DNA of 64,000 nucleotides from Micropterix aruncella (GCA_944548615.1 OX155978.1:4381588-4445587), one strand, 5' to 3'; counted from the stretch's first letter, positions 21,976-33,242 are shown. Numbers and translations: made by a program. The notes: a model not told the origin generated them from the letters alone.

Positions 21976-22518
21976 CAGGGGAGTCTCATACCGTTCAGAG
22001 GGGGGTAGACTTTACGACCGACGACCAGACACATCCCTCACTTAATACGAATAGAGGGGTGGTTGGTTACTCATCGGGCTTCCGTTTTCTTGGAAGCCTT
22101 AATAATTTCATTAAGGCTTCGGCTTGAGTTGGAAATCCAAATTCCTGTACACTTGAATTAAAATTCAAAGCCATGATACTTATTTCTCTGTTTATCGTTT
22201 GTCATCGCTCAGCTATTTTGAAGGTATAACTGCAGTTTAGGAACCTCTCCTGGATTGTTGATTTTTAAAAGTCACCGGACTATATTCGCCACGCAGATTC
22301 CGAATCTGCAAGAATATTTTGTCGCTCCAAAGAAATAAGCGAGATATAGGCATTTAAAGTTTGCATACTAAACGTCAACAAAACGGCCATATTGTGGCAG
22401 AAGTAGTGTCGGAAAATAGTCGATATATCGCGAGTTCTCTAATATCGATAACATTTCGCGATGACAACATGGTCATCGCGAATTGATGACATGACATACA
22501 AAAATGATGACATGGTCG

Positions 22519-22935
22519 TGAAAAAACATGTGCGATATTTTAAAAAAATAGACTATTTTCGAGGTTTTTTTCAATGACTGCGTTTTGATAACAAAAGGTA
22601 TCCTGAAACAATAGAAAATTCCTAAATATTTGAATATCACCGCAAGTAAAATTTTTTTTTCGAATTTCGCGCGAAATTGCCTGCGGCGCTATTGTTAACA
22701 CGGCAATGTGTTAACGATATTTTGTTTTTTTTCGAGTTTTTTACAAAATGACTTTGGTGATAATGACAAAAGGTAACAAACGAAATTTCTTCAATATCAA
22801 ATTAACACTACAGGCAAAAAGTTTTTTTGAATTTCGCGCGAATTTCGAAAACAATTTTTGCCTGCCGCGCTATTGATGTTAACATGACAATGTGTTAGCG
22901 ATAATTCGGATTTTTTTCGAGGTTTTTACAGAATG
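22519..22935. repeat. Degenerate tandem repeat, unit about 165-190 bp
   Basis: The words gaatttcgcgcgaa, gcgctattg, caatgtgttaacgata and gaggtttttt recur in order at least twice. A third unit is cut at about 22935 by inserted sequence and resumes at about 23320 (ctttggtgatgatgacaaaa). Confidence 0.65.
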
Positions 22936-23318
22936 GTAAATATAGATTACAATGTGTAATGTAACATACCTGATCATATACATACGTTGTTTTTTTCAAT
23001 TTTGTTTTGATACTTCCTATTGTGTGATAATTTTTTGTATAAAGTGCTTGATGACTATTAATTTTCTTATAATAATTATCTATTTTATATGTATACTCAT
23101 GTACATGGATTCAGCTCTATTTTTTAATTTTTTATTTGATTTGTCTGCCGTGTAAAGCCGACTGTAGTAAACGCTATTGTCGAATTAATATTTATGCTTT
23201 AATAGTTTTATATCTACAATACACTGACGAACTCTAATATGCGATAATTAGCTTTAATTCATAATTCATGCTTTTATTGTATATTCTGAATAAATAAATT
23301 GAATACTGAATACTGAAT
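22936..23318. mobile_element. Insertion into the tandem repeat
   Basis: About 380 AT-rich bases separate the two parts of one repeat unit. They end in gaataaataaattgaatact-type simple sequence, as a retroposon tail would. No frame was identified. Confidence 0.4.
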
Positions 23319-23359
23319 AACTTTGGTGATGATGACAAAAGGTAACGGGCAAAAGGTAA

Positions 23360-23560
23360 CGCATGCACGGGCACACGTACGTATATCACTATGGCAACGC
23401 TTCTATATCACCATGGCAACGCTTCGACGCCATAAGTCTGCTATGCTATGGATGAACGCGCATGCGCAACTAGACAAGGATGGAGTGGCCTCATATGCAG
23501 CTATCTCTTTCTATTCGGTGAACGCATTCACTCACAGCCCGCCTTCTCATTCCCGTTCTC
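23360..23560 (+). repeat. Repeat with NRF1-like GCGCATGCGC palindrome, copy 1
   Basis: It contains tatggcaacgcttc twice, cataagtctgctatgctatg, then cgcgcatgcgcaactagaca. Copies are at 57118-57345 (inverted part plus a forward part) and 62524-62765. The palindrome matches the NRF1/Ewg motif YGCGCATGCGCR. Confidence 0.65.
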
Positions 23561-24099
23561 TGTTCTCTACCTCTGTGGTTAGAGCAGAGTTCCCCGGATA
23601 AAGGCCTCTTGCGCGAAAATACGAAAGACAGAGCTATCGCGCGCGAAAGAGACAATGTAAAGCTGGTTGTACACTGCACTCTATCGCCACACCACCCAAG
23701 TGCGACCTAAAACCTAAAGATTATCGGCGAAAACTCCCCCCTCAAGTTTATACGACTGCGTTTACGACGTTTTTACGTCCGGTGGTGCGTCTGACTGAGC
23801 TCGCCCTTACGTGTCGTAACTCATCCTTTTTATGGCGTTTTTCTTCGGATTTCCCGAGACGTTCGCGGACGTGGCGCCAGACTGGGATACGGTGAAACAA
23901 CACGACTTGTTTGTGTGTTTAGTAAGCGGCACCTTCAGAAACTTACTGGAGATCCTAAAGAAACAGATCTTCTTCCATTGTCAGGCGTTAGGTGATACTT
24001 AACTAACAGTATCTAATACTAAACAAAATTATAAAATGCTATGAAGAGGTCACAAAATTATAAAATTGCCTGCGATTTGGCAATAAATTTTGAAATAAG

Positions 24100-24804
24100 C
24101 TAAGGGGACCGTCTCTGGAGATGCACTGAGAAAAATATTGGATTTCTTCGAAAAAGCACCCGTCAGGACGACGCTGGTTTAAAACAAAAATTATCTTTAC
24201 AAATAGGATGGAATCGAACTTACCGCGTGAAATTTGTAGCACCCGACGTTTCGGTGGAGTTGCAGCCGCTGTTGTCCAGGGTAGACTGGACTGCAGCCGC
24301 CGTTGTCGAGTCTACTCTGGACAACGGCGGCTGCATCGTCACTGAAACGTCGGGTGCTACAAATTTCACGCGGTAAATTCGTTTCTATCCTATTTATAAT
24401 GTCAAGCAACCGCGATAGTCTTCGATTTTATAAAAATTATCTTTAAAGTGTGTAAAAAAACGTGATGTTAGTTTCAATTTAGCCACTAAAATGAGTGACT
24501 CAAAGCCAGGATCATCAGTATTGCAGAAAATGAGCATTGGTAGTAAAAGTGATGATTCAATTCAATTAGAATCCCATTGAGGTCGCCTCAAACGTACTTC
24601 AAGTCATATCGCACATCCGGTAGAACAAAGTCTGACTACCGCTGCTCATTTTCTGCAATGCCTACTGATGATCCTGGCTTTGGGTCACTCATTTTAGTGG
24701 TTAAATTGAAACTTAGTGTTGTCCTGACGGGTGCTTTTTCAAAACGGTAATTTAAGAAGAAATCCAGTATTTTTCTCAGTGCATCTCCAGAGGCTGTCCC
24801 TTTA
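24100..24804. repeat. Long palindrome with a nested hairpin
   Basis: Outer arms (ctctggagatgcactgagaa near 24113 and its inverse near 24780) and inner arms (ccaggatcatcagtattgca near 24507 and its inverse near 24660) make a fold-back of about 700 bp. A second hairpin occupies 24201-24400. Confidence 0.7.
24201..24400. repeat. Hairpin element (acccgacgtttcggt family), copy 1
   Basis: The arms read gcgtgaaatttgtagcaccc and its inverse, meeting near 24295-24310. The same hairpin occurs at 30332-30520. The outer ends are ataggat/atccta followed by tttataat. Confidence 0.8.
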
Positions 24805-25552
24805 GGCTCATTACGCACTGTCGACTGAGTCGCGGAGACTCAGTCGACGGCGACTTTCACGTTGTATGATCTTGTACGGCACCAGCGACTTCCGTACGCA
24901 CGTGGTCGCTGGTCGACCGAGCGACTCTGCATCGACTGTCGACTAAGTTACGACTTAGTCGTAACTTAGTCGACTAGTTTCCCTTGGGAATCAACCCTCT
25001 GGCGCTCCTGGACGGTCTGCGCACCGTGCGGCGTAAGCCAATCGACTGTGCACTCTGACTAACAGTCGGGGGAGTCTGGAAGCAGTACTATTTCCTATAG
25101 AGCGGGGGTGGTTGCGGACCTTACGGCGACTGCTCTTGAAACGACCGTTGGCTACCCGATCCTGGGTGAACAGCCGGGCGAAGGACGCTGTGGTCCGCGA
25201 TAGATTCGGTAAACACCGTTTCACCGCTTCGTAAGGGAGAGGACCGCGCAAGCGACCTCGAACTCGTAACCAATCGAGAGACTGGAGTAATCTGGTCACA
25301 ATTGGAAGTAAGGGCGTGAGTGTAGGCCCGCCGGGTAACACTCCTGGCTATCTCGCGGTTAAGGCGTTGGCCTCTTACGGGCTTGTGACGTAGCTAGATG
25401 GACTGTTTTGTCCTCAGTCTTCTACGTCCACTCCAGGGAGATAGAACGACTAATCGTTAAAACTTCCTGAGGTGATGGGCTCGCCCGCTGTAGTCGACAA
25501 CCCAAGTTGTCGACTAAGTCGCCGCGACTCAGTCGACAGTGCGTAATGAGCC
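24805..25552. mobile_element. PIF/Harbinger-type MITE with nested retroposon
   Basis: The inverted ends ggctcattacgcactgtcga (31 bp matching) are flanked by TTA (24802-24804 and 25553-25555). The outer arms are rich in gtcgactaag and gactgagtcg. The centre holds the retroposon at 24979-25501. Confidence 0.85.
24979..25501 (-). mobile_element. GC-rich retroposon copy inside the Harbinger MITE
   Basis: On the minus strand this is the family head (tgtagtcgac at about 25490) through the gttagtcag site to about gactccccttgg-like sequence. The 3' end is missing. The 116-codon frame 24991-25341 (minus) is similar to the frames at 6986-7315 and 17938-18216. Confidence 0.7.
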
Positions 25553-25865
25553 TTAGTCGGGGAGCTAGTGATTTTTTTCGGTACTGATTTTCCCAGTCAC
25601 CAAGCGTCGATAGGATTATTCAGCGACTAATTCTAAGTAGCGGACTTGTATTTTGTAGGGGGGTTTTCCGGTCGGTTGAGCTGAAAAATGCCGAAAAACC
25701 GAATACAATTGCGGGCATTTTTTTGTAGACCTGAAGGTTGGTCAGATGCTACTTAACATTATAAGGTTTGCTTAGGATCTGGTTGTGATTTGCGATCGCC
25801 AAAGCCTTGCCAGACGCATTTAAAGCGCGTCAGAGTAACGCGCAATAAACGGCTTTGACGCTTAC

Positions 25866-25967
25866 TGACCCGTGCCCACTTCGATGGGCGATAACATTTT
25901 TTACTTGTGATGTCATGTACATGTATGTCAAGTTTTGTGAAAATTGGTTCAATAGATTTAACATAAA
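25866..25967 (-). repeat. Partial Helitron 3' end next to copy 3
   Basis: The stretch ctgacccgtgcccacttcg and a gggcgataacatttttt run repeat the terminal part of the adjacent element, with changes. Confidence 0.6.
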
Positions 25968-26705
25968 CTAGCTGACCCGTGCCCACTTCGTTGGGCGGTA
26001 AAACTTTTTACCTGTGATGAATTTATGAGTGTGGCTCGGTTAGTACTGAGTGCTATGATTTATTTCCTGAATGCCAAAAGAAGGGTTATATTTTACTGCA
26101 TATGTATGTATGTATTCGCATGCCAATTTGACCATAATACCGTTATTTGTGAGTGTCTTCTTGTGAGTGTCTTATTTGTGAGCGTATTATCTCTTCAACT
26201 ATTTATGCAGTAAAAGGGAAATTATATGCAGTAAAAGGGAAAAGTCTTTTGTTTTAAACACTTGAGACGATACATTTACTTATTTTGATAAGAATTCATA
26301 ATTGTTGATAATATCACCAATAAACATGATCTAACGATTTAAATATTTTTTAAAATATAAAATACTACTTTTTGTGACTTAAATATAAAAGTTAGACATA
26401 TGCTGTCGCTGACTTTTTTGTAGGCATTATCAAGCTCAACAACTTTTCTCTAGCACTTAATCATATATCTCTCATCGTTAAGGCAGCGTTAGTTAGAAAC
26501 GTTTCCGTTCGACCGCTTATTCTCCGACTTACTTTGCAAATCCGACTACCACGAAAAAGTCTTTTCGTTTTTCGGATTATTATGTAGCCTATGACACTCA
26601 CAAATAACGTGGCTTCCTATTGGTAAAATAATTTTCAAAATCGGTTCAGTAGATCCAGTGATTACTTCCTACAACGTCACAAAATTTACCTCTTTATAAT
26701 ATTTA
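25968..26705 (-). mobile_element. Non-autonomous Helitron-like element, copy 3
   Basis: It is the inverse of 502-1208. It terminates CTAG at 25968-25971 next to T on the minus strand, with the GCCCA/TGGGC hairpin. The 5' TC end is eroded at about 26705. Confidence 0.85.
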
Positions 26706-27096
26706 ATTAATATAAATTAATGGGACATAAATAAGTGTCCATTTGATCCATAAAGATGGAAAATTATACCTTGTTCCAAAACTTCATTATTTGACTCAGA
26801 AATCATACGTAGGAACTAAACAACCTAACAGAAAAAAAAAGTCGCCATATATATTTTATTTATTTATTTAAAATCAACAGAGTTCGTAGGTCATTTGCGA
26901 TATTTAAAAATAAAATACGGTATATGTTTAAATATTAACTCAATTTTTTGGGCTTATAATAAGACTCTGACAGTCTCAATAGCATGGAAAAATATAATTT
27001 CTAAATTATTCGTATTCAATAATTTATAAAATGATTTTGAAGTTATGGAACACATGAAGATATGTCCACGGTCCACGCTAATGCAAATAGCACGTC
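26706..27096. other. Intron sequence, no feature seen
   Basis: AT-rich sequence within intron 1 of the Ig gene. Confidence 0.5.
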
Positions 27097-27099
27097 TAA

Positions 27100-27667
27100 A
27101 GTGCTCTCTAGACGATCAAGCATGCTTGTCAAGCTTCGCTTAGCGGGCTGGGAGGGGATAGTAAACCGAAGGAATAATGCAAATATTTTTTTTAAATGTT
27201 TACCAAAAATTACTAATTTTGTAGTTTAAACCAGGGAGTCACGTTAATTAGACGTAATTGATTGATGAATGACATGACTCCCTGGTATAAAACTACAAAA
27301 TTCGGCATTTTTAGTCAATATAAAAAAATGCAAGTTTCTTGCGGTTTACGATCCCTGCCCAGCCCGTGACGCAATGCTTGACAAGCATGCTTGTTAAGCT
27401 TCACGTCCCGGGGTGGGAGGGGATCGTAAACCGCAGGAAATATGCTTTTTTAAAATATTTACCAAATATGCCGAATTTTGTAGTTTATACCAGGGAGTCA
27501 CGTCATTCATATATCAATTACGTCTAATTAACGTGACTCCCTAAACTACAAAATTAGCTATTTTTGGTAAATATTTTAAAAAAAATGCATATTTCCTGCG
27601 GTTTACGATCCCCTCCCAGCCCGCGACGCTAAGCTTGACAAGCATGCTTGATCGTCTAGAGAGCCCC
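27100..27667. mobile_element. Palindromic PIF/Harbinger element, uninterrupted copy
   Basis: The ends are agtgCTCTCTAGACGATC and GATCGTCTAGAGAGCCCC, flanked by TAA on both sides (27097-27099 and 27668-27670). Two internal hairpins are centred on ccagggagtcacgt. It is the same family as 9929-11194 and shows its state without hAT insertions. Confidence 0.85.
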
Positions 27668-27670
27668 TAA

Positions 27671-29475
27671 TGATTTAAAAAGCTAATGATTCAAAATCTA
27701 TATAGTGTATAACGGATCGAAATCTAGCACTCCAAAAAATCCGATTATATGACCCATGTCAAAATCCAATTTTACTTAATCTCACTTAAGAGCCCTATCA
27801 CATATTTTTTCCAGAAAGGCAAGAAAAGTGGATTTTTGGCGTTCTAATTCCAAGAAATGAAGAGATTTCTACAAACTTTAATTACTGAATTACCTGGACC
27901 ATTTCTTGATGTTGACCATAGCGGCCTTTAATTTTAGATATAACGAATATTATTTACTTATTCAGCCCATTTTCCGAAAGTCGTTATTCGTAAAACGCTC
28001 GGAAGGCAAACTTTGAGCTCCTTAATACAGTAATATCACTACAACGAAAACCGTATACTATTTTTTTTTATGTCCGTCATGTATTCTTGTTGACCATAGC
28101 GGCCTTATTTTTTCGTTTTTTGACCACATATCCAAGGTATACATTACTTACAATTACACAAAATTTAAAAAAAAACTTCCTGTATCATTCTAATTTTCTC
28201 AGAAATAAAATAAGATTCTTATATAATACTTATACTATATTAAAGTTCACTCTTTTAGCAATACGACATAATATAAATTATTGTCATTAGAAAGGAGAAA
28301 ACACTGCAAAAAACAATTAGAAATTGTGTATATATTTGCTTGCGCAAGAGAAGAGCGCTCAGTGCCGCGGTTTTCTCCCAGGGTTGAATAGTTATTTATT
28401 TATTTATTTATTTATTTATCCTATCTTTTATAGTTACATCCAAAAAAAAATGCGTTCATTTTTTCAACTCATTTTAAAAGAATACCTACGCTATTTTGTA
28501 ATAAGGCTCTTAATAAAATCAATCAAATCACATTAAAAAAATTACGTTAGGTATTTTCCGTTTCTTTATTCCACCATAACTTCTAAACGCTTAATCCGAT
28601 TTAGAAGTGTATGGTATTGTTACAATCGTTATGTTATCCCGAGTGTCATATGGTAACTTAACTGTCCAAATATCAAGTAAGTAGTTGTCAAAATGTCCAA
28701 ATCTCCAAATGTCAATAAATTAACATACATATATCGTGTTTAGTGTCAAATGAAAGGTTCGATTGAGTACATTGCGAAAATATATACGTATCTATATGGA
28801 TAAATACATAGACCACAAATATTTCATAAAAACGGTAATAAAAACACTTATAAATACATAAGATCACTTTTTGTAGCAGCAGTAGTGTTTTTTATTCCTT
28901 TTAATATATTTACTTGTTTACTAACAACTTACTATACTTTTTTTTAAATAAACCAACCCTACCGCGAAATCGGTGTAGGTACATAACTTGTTATAATAAA
29001 TGAAACTAACAATCTACTGTCACATAGGTGTTTGACGCTTTTTTTAAACGACTATTTATCGCTTTTTTATACGTTTAGATAGATCAAAGATGCTTAGAAA
29101 TTCGGAATCAGTTTGATGAATATAGTGTGGTGACACTCTATAAACCTCGGCAATGTAGAAGAGTTTGCTAAGCTGCATATAGGTATTTACCTTTTTTAAT
29201 TTTAGGCTGGCATCTGGCAACTCATTTTGAATGTAATTTTTCGGGTTTGAATGTATACGGGTTTCAACTCATAATACACCATTTAAAAGCTAACGAAACA
29301 GCGCTTCTAATGATTAAAAAACTATCGATTAGCGTATTTACCACATCAAAATCGAGCCCTCCAAAAATTCCCCCCGATGATATGACTCATATAAAATTCC
29401 AATTTACTCAATTTCACTTAATAAAATCGATCGAATCACATTAAAATCCATATTCTAGAAGCTTTCAAGAACTCG
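27671..29475. other. Intron sequence, no gene supported
   Basis: This is AT-rich sequence in intron 1 of the Ig gene. A (TTTA)n run lies at about 28387-28418 and a few short frames lack motifs. The phrase gttgaccatagcggcctt recurs at about 27911 and 28090. Confidence 0.5.
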
Positions 29476-29532
29476 TTATTCCGCTCCATGCATCATTTTG
29501 CCCTTAAATGAAACGATCAACGAAAAACTCAC

Positions 29533-29569
29533 ACAAAACTGCAGAAATAAGACACCGGCAGACCGCCAT
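29533..29569 (-). CDS. Ig-superfamily gene, exon 1 (start of signal peptide)
   Basis: On the minus strand ATG at 29569 begins MAVCRCLISAVL plus one base, ending at a GTGAGT donor (29527-29532), phase 1. Exon 2 starts in phase 1 and continues CVVISITADG, so the junction makes a textbook signal peptide. The context is gacgagATGG with G at +4, and an in-frame TAG lies about eight codons upstream. A phase-1 intron inside or just after the signal peptide is common in Ig-superfamily genes. Intron 1 would be 13,476 bp. This exon was found by eye and is too short to stand alone; support comes from phase, splice sites and the resulting peptide. Confidence 0.65.
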
Positions 29570-30050
29570 CTCGTCCGTTTTCCGCCGCTATTTCTCCCCA
29601 AAAGCCATGAAAACCGACACCACAAACACCGCGGGTTATGTTCAACACATTTTCGATTGATAATCACTCGGAAACACGCACGAAAACGCCAAAAACGGCG
29701 AAAAGAACCGGCGTTCCGCGGCCGCCGTGAACGCGTCGCGCCGCCAGACGAGTTTTTGTTTGATGTATTTGTTTGGGTTCGGCGATCCTTGCCAGTGATG
29801 TCATGTCTTTTAAAAAAAGTATCGTACAAATGTTTCGGGATCGAGCGCGTTTCTTGCACGCCGACCAGGAGGGAAAGTATTGTGAACGGGCATTTTTTCC
29901 GCCTTTCATTAAATTTCGGCGTACATTTTAATCAAATATTAACGCCTAGCCATTTGAGACTAGCCGAGAAACGAAACACTCCGCTTTAGGTGGTTGTGTA
30001 ACGAAGCCTAAACGGGTTCATCCACCGCCCGAGAGAGGCAGACATTTGGA
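29570..30050 (-). promoter_or_regulatory. GC-rich putative promoter and 5' UTR of the Ig gene
   Basis: The GC content rises sharply here, with CpG clusters and a gcggccgc site at about 29719. No transposon was recognised. It sits directly upstream of the predicted start codon on the minus strand. Overlapping open frames on both strands (29476-29989) are best explained by the base composition. Confidence 0.45.
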
Positions 30051-30331
30051 ATTTTCAGTTCGATTTTTTTTGAATAAATATGTGGGTTATTTAGCTGAAA
30101 ATAGACATACTGTCAAGACTTAATTACATCTTGATAATGACAAACGTATCTTATCACAGTCTCTTCAGGATGTTGAATAACATAATTTCAAGGAAAAAAT
30201 ATCAATTGCAATGTTTTACGCAGTAAGATCAATTTCTTGTAATTTTGATGGCTTAAATTATTTTACTATGTAAGTACATAGCAACATAATTTAATAAATA
30301 ACCTTATACAACAAAAAAAGCATGGTTTAGA

Positions 30332-30520
30332 ATTATAAATAGGATAGAAAACGAATTTACCGCGTGAAATTTGTAGGACCCGACGTTTCGGTGACGTTGC
30401 AGCCGCCGTTGTCTAGGGTAGACTGACTGTCTACCCTAGACAACGGCGGCTGCAACGTCACCGAAACGTCGGGTCCTACAAATTTCACGCGGTAAATTCG
30501 TTTTATATCCTATTTATAAT
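30332..30520. repeat. Hairpin element (acccgacgtttcggt family), copy 2
   Basis: Nearly perfect arms of about 92 bp (attataaataggat at each outer end) meet at gggtagactgactgtctacc. It is the same family as 24201-24400. Confidence 0.85.
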
Positions 30521-30689
30521 GTCAAACAACCGCGATAGTCTTCGATTTCAAGGTTTAGAAGTTTAGGAAGTCATTTCCACTGTGCAGATTAGTACAAAAA
30601 ATCATAGTGTAACACGGCCACCTACCTACACACCCACCGATTGTAGCATGATGTGTCTTGAACAGAAAAACAACGAAAATAAATTAAAA

Positions 30690-31290
30690 ATACGTGTGGC
30701 ACTCGGGGACTGCCGCGGTAAAGCTATTGCATAGCATTTTTAACAACTTGTGCAATTATAATTATTTATTTATTTTATTTTTTCTGATATCAGATAACTG
30801 CGCTCTATCGGTAAACTTTGAAATTATTCCGAATCATTTGCGGCTGCGGAAGCAAATGATTCGGAATAATTTAAACGTCTTTCGATAGAGCTCCGCGCAC
30901 GAATTTTTTATTCGATAAAGCAAAAAAACCGGATTATTCTAAAAAAATCGTAGATAAAAAGATAGATAATTAAATTATCTTTAAGATGGTGCAGGTTTCA
31001 TTATAATACGCCAGATAGTATTTGCGTAGTAGTCGTTTTTGTGTTCGGTTAGACCTAATTTCACAAATTAATTACACTATGTAATATAAACAAAATCTGA
31101 AAAATTCAAAGCTAAGAATATTAAGAAAATGTTCTTGTTTAACATATATTTTTTTCGAATCGTAAGCAGTACTGGTTTAGACGTAATTATCAGTTTAAAA
31201 TCATTAATTTTCGTTAAGAAATTTCTTCATTCGGTCGCCGCGCTGGCCTAGGCCCGCGATAAAAGCTATGCAATAGCTTAAAAAGCTTCT
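30690..31290. repeat. Nested inverted repeats
   Basis: The pair aaagctattgcatagc (about 30719) and gctatgcaatagctt (about 31266) is inverse. Inside, gcgctctatcggtaaa (30801) and a tttcgatagagctccgcgc stretch (about 30879) flank a perfect hairpin on aattattccgaatcatttg. It is probably a MITE, but no target duplication was read. Confidence 0.55.
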
Positions 31291-31708
31291 ATCAGTGGAT
31301 ATGGTCTTTCAAAGTTTGTGTTTTGTTTCACAATCGTATCGTACACATACGATATTATTTCAAATGTCAATCTAGTCAAGAGAGTTCGAAGCTCCCCCTT
31401 CCAAGAATCGCTGACTAGCCATGGTAATTAATTAAAAAAAGGAACACACAAAAACCACGGGGTTTATAATATAAACATATTAAAAATTGTCTTTAACTGT
31501 TTAAAATAACAATTACTACATTTATTTGTGACTTTCATTCATATATTCGCGTTTATCTGTGGTTAACAGCGCCATCTATCATCAGATCAGAGATACGCTT
31601 CGTTTCATGCGTATTCAGATATTTCAACTAAGCTAACACTCAAAACAGCCGGTAGATGGCGGGTTTATATTGAAATAAAATATCCGGAGCAACTTTTAGC
31701 AGGTACTT

Positions 31709-32154
31709 TCACTTTCTCCGTGTTTTATGTATGAAAACGGGTTCTTCTACCGTACTGACGTACCGACGACGTTTGTTAATCATGACACCATGTAGTTCAT
31801 ACATTATTTCTTCCCTTTCCAGTTCTGGGTATCCCTTGATTTGTTTCGCTAACATTTTACAAAATAAGTCGCATTCGTCCTCTTCTTTCTGTTTGTCTTT
31901 GTTGGCCAATGCGTTATTAGATGTATTGAAAGCAGTGTCAATCTGTCTGGGAGCCATCAAACAAAAAAGAAGAAGATCAATCTGTCTGCCCGCTCGGGCG
32001 GGTTCAGAGCACGACGCTTTCGTGTTTGAACACTTGGATCCTTTTGTAAAGGTGCAAATGGGACGACGTCCTCGTTTTGCGCTTCCGAATGGGCGTTACC
32101 GGCCTGCACGCTGGAACTGCTACTACAACCCTCTTCAACCAAATCTGACTGTGT
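31709..32154 (-). pseudogene. MADF-BESS gene, exon 3 (BESS domain), disrupted
   Basis: The acceptor ttttctttttcag precedes 32154. The exon opens in phase 0 with TQSDLVEEG and a serine run, then KDPSVQTRKRRALNPPERAD. After a short insertion at 31944-31983 it continues, in another frame, ANKDKQKEEDECDLFCKMLA and GYPELEREEIMYELHGVM to a stop at 31709. FCKMLAKQIKGYPELEREEIMYEL-type sequence is the BESS motif, a protein-protein interaction module usual at the C-terminus of MADF proteins. Removing the insertion and one copy of its duplication does not fully restore the frame, so another indel is present. Confidence 0.75.
31944..31983 (-). mobile_element. Ultra-short LINE 3'-end insertion
   Basis: About 27 bp (ggagccatcaaacaaaaaag with a gaagaag end) lie between two copies of caatctgtctg, a target duplication of about 12 bp. 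The same 3' end occurs at 32833-32882 and 61443-61490. It appears to be an extreme 5' truncation. Confidence 0.7.
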
Positions 32155-32189
32155 CTGAAAAAGAAAATTAAAATATAAGTCATTATTAA

Positions 32190-32732
32190 GGCGACATGAG
32201 ACCTCAGAAAAATAGGCGGAGTCTATTTTGTAGGGTATGACCAATAAAAATCCAGCGTTGACGAAGCGTCAAGCGAAAAGTACACGTCCGCAAGCGCCGG
32301 GAACCAAACGCATACTAAACGGCCAATCGCAGCGCTAGTACAGAATAACTATCTTTACGCAGTGGTGGTATAGGTAAGGGTGATAATGGCAAAGCATAAT
32401 TAGCGTAACTCTCAGAGCGCCCTCACGTTTTAATTAATTGTAATTAATTTAGGACCTAAATAAAAAATGTGGCTAAGTGCTGACCTAGAGAATTAACCAT
32501 CCATTATAATGAAATTATAATAAAACACTAACCGCTTATATTGTAGGAGTAAACGCGCCTGAAGGTTTTCGAAGTCAGCAAGGCAATGTGCAACTTTTTT
32601 AAGTCCAAATTTTAAATTGGTCCTTATCGAGGGATTCACTTAGAAGCTTTTTTTAATTAATGCTTATATTTTTCAAAAAACTCATAAAACTTAAATTCCT
32701 CAGATATGGTCGTTCTCAGGTATCATGTCGCC
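32190..32732. mobile_element. TTAA-flanked MITE
   Basis: The ends ggcgacatgagacctcagaa and the inverse of ggcgacatgatacctgagaa lie between TTAA at 32186-32189 and 32733-32736. TTAA duplication suggests piggyBac (or Kolobok) machinery. It is in intron 2 of the MADF-BESS gene and has no coding capacity. Confidence 0.75.
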
Positions 32733-32832
32733 TTAACATTATAAATATAAAATATATAAAAAAATATATTTTCAGATGCTTACAACTACGCAAGAATGGC
32801 TTTCAAAAACACCACATAATAACCACCTGGCA

Positions 32833-32885
32833 GAAATCACCCTCATTGGGTGGATTGCAAAAAAGAAAAAAAAAAGAAGAGGAAG
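32833..32885 (+). mobile_element. LINE 3'-end fragment with AAGAAG tail
   Basis: The stretch cagaaatcaccctcattggg and gtggattgcaaaaaagaaaa is related to 61443-61490 and ends in an A/G-rich tail. Confidence 0.5.
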
Positions 32886-33242
32886 TAATTTTAAGTTTGC
32901 ATCATGCAATGACTTTTATCAGAAAAATAGACATAACAAAAAATTGCTGAAAGCTGTAATCAGCATTAATAAATATAAGTTTCAATGTTTACTAAGTGTT
33001 TCATTTTGTTCACCCAGTAATTTTCCCAGTTTGATCTGACCAAATCGCAATTTGTCGAAAAACCTTGTTTTTCGTCAAAATTTACCAAAAAAATCAAAGG
33101 GTCCCGGGACCCTTTGATAGAAAATGTTTAGTTTTTTTATCTGGACCACCTGGAAACGATGCGTATTTTTAGCTGATTCGGCATTTGCACTGAGTCCATT
33201 ATGAAGCCATTTCCTGGACATCATGCTATAGATACTACACAG

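Noticed and set aside
29476..29989. 127- to 163-codon frames on both strands
   Set aside because: They overlap in a CpG-rich region best explained as a promoter and 5' UTR; neither has a domain. The short spliced exon at 29533-29569 is better supported.
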